The position numbers were made by a program, and so were the translations under genes. From Candidatus Hodarchaeota archaeon (GTDB lineage: Archaea; Asgardarchaeota; Heimdallarchaeia; Hodarchaeales; Hodarchaeaceae), in assembly GCA_016839665.1 (NCBI GenBank), contig JAEOTU010000206.1, forward strand, positions 1 through 8,953: DNA of 8,953 nt, written 5' to 3'. Below the pieces are notes generated by a model that worked only from the letters and a program-made list of their open reading frames with translations, did no database searches and had not been told where the DNA came from. Positions 5,957 through 8,953 of this stretch are shown piece by piece; positions within the stretch are counted from its first letter, which is position 1; every line of letters begins with the position of its first letter.

Positions 5957-6898
5957 TTGACATTATCGTTGGGCGTTTCAGTAGCACTCTCGCGTTTTCT
6001 TTCCATAAATCAAGCTTCTAAGAAACTTCAAAAGATAAAGAAGAACAGTCTAAACGCTGTTGAATTCGGATTGCTGAATTGCATTATTGGCAGAGCAGAC
6101 TTACCAGGGATGGTTCCATTCCCAACCAAAGCCCAGACGAATGAAATCATTGAGATATTACCCCCTAATGAATATTATATATCAGTCCATGGACCTTACA
6201 GAGTTACTACCACTTCAATGGATCCAAAAAAATTAAAATTTTCAAAATCTAATTTTTTCAAGAGTGTCAAAGTAGCAGACGACTTGGGGGCACACCATGT
6301 TACTTTTCATGCTGGATCCTTCAGAAAAAAGCATAATAATGATCATGTTCAACGTGTACTCAAGGAATGGGAAGAATGGCGTCAAAGTAAATACCAAGCG
6401 AAAATGGCTCCAGAAGTAGGTGGAAAATATAATTCTTTTGCTGATTTCTTCACATTAGTTGAGATAGCTGGGACTATTGATAACTGTCTTATTACATGGG
6501 ATATTAGTCATGATTTTGCACGGGGAGGCAAAATAACAACAGAAGAAAGTATTCTCAAGCGACTCGATCTCCTTGATCAGACTTTTGACCTCAATCGTGA
6601 GAATCGACTACCTATGCACGTTTCAGGGATTGTAGTTGGAAAATCAGGAGAACAACACCATACACTGTTAGATCATGGGACAGGAGTCCCGTGGAAGTTA
6701 GTTTTCTCTATACTAAAAGAGCAAACCTTCTTAGATAAAGTGAGTATAATCTGTGAAAGTAAAGTACCCAAAGGAGAGAAAAAACTGAAAGGAAACTCTA
6801 TCTCAGATATTATACGCTTACGAGATTTTCTTGAATCAGATCAAATTGTGAAGACTTACAAAGGTAAACCTGGTCATTTAGACTACTACTTTGGATGA
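5957..6898 (+). CDS. Endonuclease IV-like AP endonuclease family 2 TIM-barrel protein
   Basis: 313 residues, near the usual length of endonuclease IV. The order of motifs follows the E. coli Nfo metal ligands: H78 in SVHGPY (for H69), H118 in FHAGS (H109), E153 in APEVGGK (E145), D182 and H185 in WDISHDFARG (D179, H182), H221 in MHVSG (H216), H234 in GEQHH (H231) and E267 in ICESK (E261). The ligand for D229 appears to be E232, and the stretch after it is longer than usual before GTGVPW (241-246). The likely role is cutting DNA at abasic sites in base-excision repair; another TIM-barrel activity such as a sugar isomerase is possible. The start is TTG 5957, since no ATG occurs before codon 52. 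A T-tract terminator follows the stop. Confidence 0.82.
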   Translation: MTLSLGVSVALSRFLSINQASKKLQKIKKNSLNAVEFGLLNCIIGRADLPGMVPFPTKAQTNEIIEILPPNEYYISVHGPYRVTTTSMDPKKLKFSKSNFFKSVKVADDLGAHHVTFHAGSFRKKHNNDHVQRVLKEWEEWRQSKYQAKMAPEVGGKYNSFADFFTLVEIAGTIDNCLITWDISHDFARGGKITTEESILKRLDLLDQTFDLNRENRLPMHVSGIVVGKSGEQHHTLLDHGTGVPWKLVFSILKEQTFLDKVSIICESKVPKGEKKLKGNSISDIIRLRDFLESDQIVKTYKGKPGHLDYYFG

Positions 6899-6910
6899 AA
6901 ACTGGGTATC

Positions 6911-6923
6911 TTTCTTTTTTTTC
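6911..6923 (+). terminator. T-tract terminator after the AP endonuclease gene
   Basis: Thirteen bases past the stop codon the plus strand runs TTTCTTTTTTTTC, the kind of U-rich tract that suffices for termination in archaea. The next gene has its own promoter downstream. Confidence 0.6.
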
Positions 6924-7004
6924 TAAAAGAGTAATAAAAATCAGATGGTGAACTTATCCAAGAAATTCAGATTCTGCATTATAGAGAAAGTTAAAATAAC
7001 GAAG

Positions 7005-7012
7005 TATAAAAA
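7005..7012 (+). promoter_or_regulatory. TATA box for the M24 hydrolase / TPR genes
   Basis: TATAAAAA preceded by an A- and purine-rich BRE-like stretch. A start near 7032 would give a leader of about 38 bases before ATG 7070. Confidence 0.6.
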
Positions 7013-7069
7013 CTATTGACTTGGTAAAAAATTCATGAAGAAGATTAATTATTATTATTGGTAAGTAAA

Positions 7070-8263
7070 ATGACACTCATTAAAATTCCTCAAAATAGAT
7101 TTGAAGAACGCCGAGAAAAATTAATGAAAGTTCTTGATGAACTTAACTTGAAGCATTTCATTATCATAAATCCTACTTCCATTTATTATCTTACAGGATT
7201 TTCAATGATTGCGACCGAACGGCCGTTTTTTTTGGTTTTCAAGGATGGATCAATTAATTTTTTTGTGCCAGAATTAGAAAAACAACATGTGCTTGAAGAA
7301 GTTCCCAAAGCAGAGCAAGTTAGGAGCTATTTCGAGTATCCTGACGTTATTCATCCAATGGATCATTTTAACAAATTTATCAAAGAGCTAAAAATCTCAG
7401 GTAAACTTGGAGCAGAAGGAGGAGGGGCTAGAGGGGTGTGGGGATATCAAGGTCCAACCTTCAAAAATGCCCTGAAAATGCCAGTTCCTATTCATTCGGA
7501 CATTATAACTGATTTGAGAATAATTAAGGATTCTGATGAGTTAACATGTATCCGTGAGAGTGCTCGTTGGGGTAATCTCGCGCATCAACTTCTTCAAGAA
7601 TACACTGCTGTCGGTAAAAACGAAATCGATGTTTCTTTTCGAGCCAGCCATGAAGCGTCACTTAAGATGCGTGAAACTCTTGGTCCAGATTACTTTCCGA
7701 TCGGTTATGGAGCACGGCCATGTGGAGCTGGATATCGTGGGCAAATAGGCCCATACTCTGCAATACCTCACGCAACAACTAGAAACGCAATATTTCAAAA
7801 AGGGGATACTCTCGTTACGGGTGCTGGTGGTAATGTGGCTGGTTATCTTTCAGAATTAGAAAGAACTATGTTTATGGGAGAGCCTAATGACAAACAAAAG
7901 GGATACTATGCAATTATGATGAAAGCTCAACAAGCTGCATTTGATACATTGGGCCCTGATGTTCCATTATCCAAGGTGGATGAAGCTACTAGGGCTGTAT
8001 TTAAGGAAGCAGGAGTCATGAATCTTGTTCAACATCACACTGGGCACGCGATTGGATTAGAAGGACATGAACGGCCATTCTTAGATGTTGGAATGAACGA
8101 TGAAATGAAGCCAGGGATGGTGCTTACAATTGAGCCAGGGATTTACGACCGCTCGATTGGTGGATTTAGGCATTCTGATACCGTTGTCATCACAGAAGAT
8201 GGGATTGATATCATTACTGAAGATTACCCACGTGACTTAGAATCTCTTATTATTAATCAATAG
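7070..8263 (+). CDS. M24 (creatinase/Xaa-Pro peptidase) family protein with degenerate metal site
   Basis: 397 residues from ATG 7070; a TTG at 7058 would add four residues but has no Shine-Dalgarno site. Numbering below is from the TTG. Residues about 10-150 are the creatinase N-terminal domain (NPTSIYYLTGF, 38-48) and about 160-395 the pita-bread fold. H238 (IPHATT), H330 and H337 (HTGHAIGLEGHE) and E359 (TIEPGIY) are kept. Of the five metal ligands of prolidase-type enzymes, the first Asp is G255 (GDTLVTGAGG), the second is E266 (SELERT), and the last Glu is S373 (GGFRHSDT). Loss at these positions recalls creatinase and ectoine hydrolase, which act without metal. The protein is therefore a predicted cytoplasmic C-N hydrolase, perhaps not a peptidase. 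Its stop codon abuts the TPR gene. Confidence 0.88.
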   Translation: MTLIKIPQNRFEERREKLMKVLDELNLKHFIIINPTSIYYLTGFSMIATERPFFLVFKDGSINFFVPELEKQHVLEEVPKAEQVRSYFEYPDVIHPMDHFNKFIKELKISGKLGAEGGGARGVWGYQGPTFKNALKMPVPIHSDIITDLRIIKDSDELTCIRESARWGNLAHQLLQEYTAVGKNEIDVSFRASHEASLKMRETLGPDYFPIGYGARPCGAGYRGQIGPYSAIPHATTRNAIFQKGDTLVTGAGGNVAGYLSELERTMFMGEPNDKQKGYYAIMMKAQQAAFDTLGPDVPLSKVDEATRAVFKEAGVMNLVQHHTGHAIGLEGHERPFLDVGMNDEMKPGMVLTIEPGIYDRSIGGFRHSDTVVITEDGIDIITEDYPRDLESLIINQ

Positions 8264-8638
8264 ATGATAAAAATGGATCGGAACCTTGAAAAAGGAATAG
8301 AACTCATCAAACAGGTCGAAAATTCAGCTGCGGTAACGTTTTTACTCAAAGCATTGAAGGATGACCCTCAAAATCCTGAAATTTTTCAGCATCTTGGTTT
8401 AGCTTTTTTTAATCTGGGCCAGTACGATGATGCTCTCTCCCATTGGAAAAAAGCGGCCAAATTAGATCCAACACATCATCAAACACTTTGGAATTTGGGT
8501 AACCTTCATGAAATAGAACAGAGGTACGATAAAGCCTTCAAAGCGTATAGTCAAGCAGCAGAAGTTGCAGAAAAAGGTTTCCATCCTAAAAAAGCCAAGC
8601 GTTATTACGAATGGGCTGCAAGATTAAAGAAAAAGTAG
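8264..8638 (+). CDS. Small TPR-repeat protein
   Basis: 124 residues. At least two tetratricopeptide repeats are visible: residues 37-70 (NPEIFQHLGLAFFNLGQYDD...LDPT) and 71-104 (HHQTLWNLGNLHEIEQRYDK...), with the usual G, A, Y and P positions. A partial repeat precedes them (about 18-36) and a Lys-rich helical tail follows. No signal peptide or membrane helix is seen, so it is a cytoplasmic protein-interaction scaffold; the partner is unknown. The ATG at 8264 follows the stop codon of the M24 gene with no gap (TAGATG), which suggests translational coupling and perhaps a functional pairing. A second in-frame ATG at 8273 is possible. Confidence 0.88.
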   Translation: MIKMDRNLEKGIELIKQVENSAAVTFLLKALKDDPQNPEIFQHLGLAFFNLGQYDDALSHWKKAAKLDPTHHQTLWNLGNLHEIEQRYDKAFKAYSQAAEVAEKGFHPKKAKRYYEWAARLKKK

Positions 8639-8640
8639 TT

Positions 8641-8682
8641 ACTATTCATCATTCTTACTTTTCATTTGCTAGTCTTTTCCTC
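8641..8682 (+). terminator. Pyrimidine-rich tract after the TPR gene, possible terminator
   Basis: The 40 bases after the stop are strongly T/C-rich with several T runs (TTACTTTTC, GTCTTTTCC) and no clear hairpin. This is compatible with archaeal U-rich termination but not specific. Confidence 0.35.
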
Positions 8683-8692
8683 AATAAATACA

Positions 8693-8701
8693 TATTTAAA
8701 T
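8693..8701 (+). promoter_or_regulatory. TATA-like element upstream of a 24-codon frame
   Basis: TATTTAAAT lies about 30 bases before 8725, leaving room for a short leader that contains GAGGTG (8734-8739) and ATG 8750. Confidence 0.4.
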
Positions 8702-8733
8702 GAAATAAGAGAGATTGCCATCATCAACGGAAA

Positions 8734-8739
8734 GAGGTG
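8734..8739 (+). promoter_or_regulatory. Strong Shine-Dalgarno site before a 24-codon frame
   Basis: GAGGTG is a six-base match to the archaeal Shine-Dalgarno consensus with a ten-base spacer to ATG 8750. It is one of the two best such sites in the window. Confidence 0.5.
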
Positions 8740-8749
8740 TTTACTTGCA

Positions 8750-8824
8750 ATGAGTTATGAAAGTATAGAAAGTGGAAATCTTGTTTTTGGAAAAAGCGAG
8801 CGAACACCAACAATTGACGCTTAA
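8750..8824 (+). CDS. Possible 24-residue small protein
   Basis: ATG 8750 to TAA 8822-8824 encodes 24 residues beginning MSYESIESGNLVFGKSE, hydrophilic and without a recognised motif or membrane segment. Support comes from its surroundings: a TATA-like element (8693-8701), a six-base Shine-Dalgarno site (8734-8739) and a hairpin starting within its last codons. It could be a true small protein, a leader peptide, or the 5' remnant of a decayed gene. The frame is also open upstream back to the TPR stop codon, but with no better start. The remainder of the 315-base right end shows no other supportable gene on either strand. Confidence 0.35.
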   Translation: MSYESIESGNLVFGKSERTPTIDA

Positions 8825-8857
8825 AATAAGAAATCTCCACAATTGTTTTGTTTTCGC
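8800..8857 (+). repeat. Inverted repeat / hairpin overlapping the end of the 24-codon frame
   Basis: Arms 8800-8816 and 8840-8857 can form about 15 base pairs: eight uninterrupted next to the loop (AACAATTG with CAATTGTT), then seven more past a small internal loop and one mismatch, closing with GCG/CGC. The 23-base loop contains a further CTTA/TAAG pair. The right arm runs into a T-rich stretch (8846-8867), so on the plus strand it could act as a terminator or stabilise an RNA 3' end. Confidence 0.4.
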
Positions 8858-8953
8858 TTCTTCTTTTACAGGCATTCTATTCTGAGTTGTAATGCTGGTT
8901 TGCCGAGAGATCTTCTTAATTTGATTGGTGTCTTCTTAAGAAAGATGATTTAA

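Noticed and set aside
8825..8950. Minus-strand frames near the right edge (one encodes a basic 26-codon stretch including LRRSLGKPALQLRIECL, another a 44-codon ATG frame), considered as a transposon remnant
   Set aside because: Both are short and have no start site signals or terminal repeats that I can see; not enough to claim a gene or mobile element.
8639..8953. The frame of the TPR gene stays open past its TAG to 8821, and again from 8825 to 8950, suggesting stop-codon readthrough or pyrrolysine
   Set aside because: The downstream translation is hydrophobic and of low complexity with no TPR pattern, the next stops are TAA, and a pyrimidine-rich terminator-like tract begins at once.

Overview
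The window is AT-rich, densely coded DNA that looks archaeal. It has TATA-type promoter elements about 25 bases before inferred transcript starts, T-tract terminators, leaderless-looking and Shine-Dalgarno-led genes side by side, frequent TTG starts, and an ADP-forming acyl-CoA synthetase-type protein. A gene with duplicated PCI-like winged-helix and RING-like zinc modules has a eukaryote-like flavour, which makes an Asgard-type archaeon a reasonable guess. That assignment is inference; no rRNA or marker gene is present to prove it.

Left part (1-3533, all minus strand). Read in the direction of transcription, it starts with a 375-residue protein of unknown function built from two copies of a winged helix plus an eight-ligand zinc-binding segment. 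After 32 bases comes a 635-residue acetyl-CoA hydrolase/CoA-transferase fused to a C-terminal GNAT acetyltransferase. A 139-base gap holds a strong imperfect palindrome. Then comes the N-terminal part of an ADP-forming acyl-CoA synthetase (CoA-binding domain), which runs off the left edge. The two enzymes suggest acyl-CoA/acetate conversion with a possible link to protein or small-molecule acetylation.

Middle (3733-5485, minus strand). A two-gene ABC exporter: the ATPase is followed by an ABC-2 permease whose start overlaps the ATPase end by 11 bases behind a perfect Shine-Dalgarno site. A TATA-like element at 5591-5600 probably drives it.

Right part (5767-8638, plus strand). A 41-residue zinc-ribbon miniprotein precedes an endonuclease IV-type TIM barrel with nearly all metal ligands, followed by a T-tract terminator. 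Next, behind a clear TATA box, comes an M24 (pita-bread) family hydrolase that has lost three of the five classical metal ligands and so resembles creatinase-type enzymes. Its stop codon directly abuts the start of a small TPR protein, so the two are probably translationally coupled.

The last 315 bases (8639-8953) contain no established gene. They hold a T-rich putative terminator, a well-spaced promoter-SD-ATG arrangement in front of a 24-codon reading frame, and a long hairpin overlapping the end of that frame.

The points most worth a second look are the duplicated winged-helix/zinc protein, the metal-site-degenerate M24 protein, the palindrome at the acyl-CoA synthetase start, and the two very short genes.
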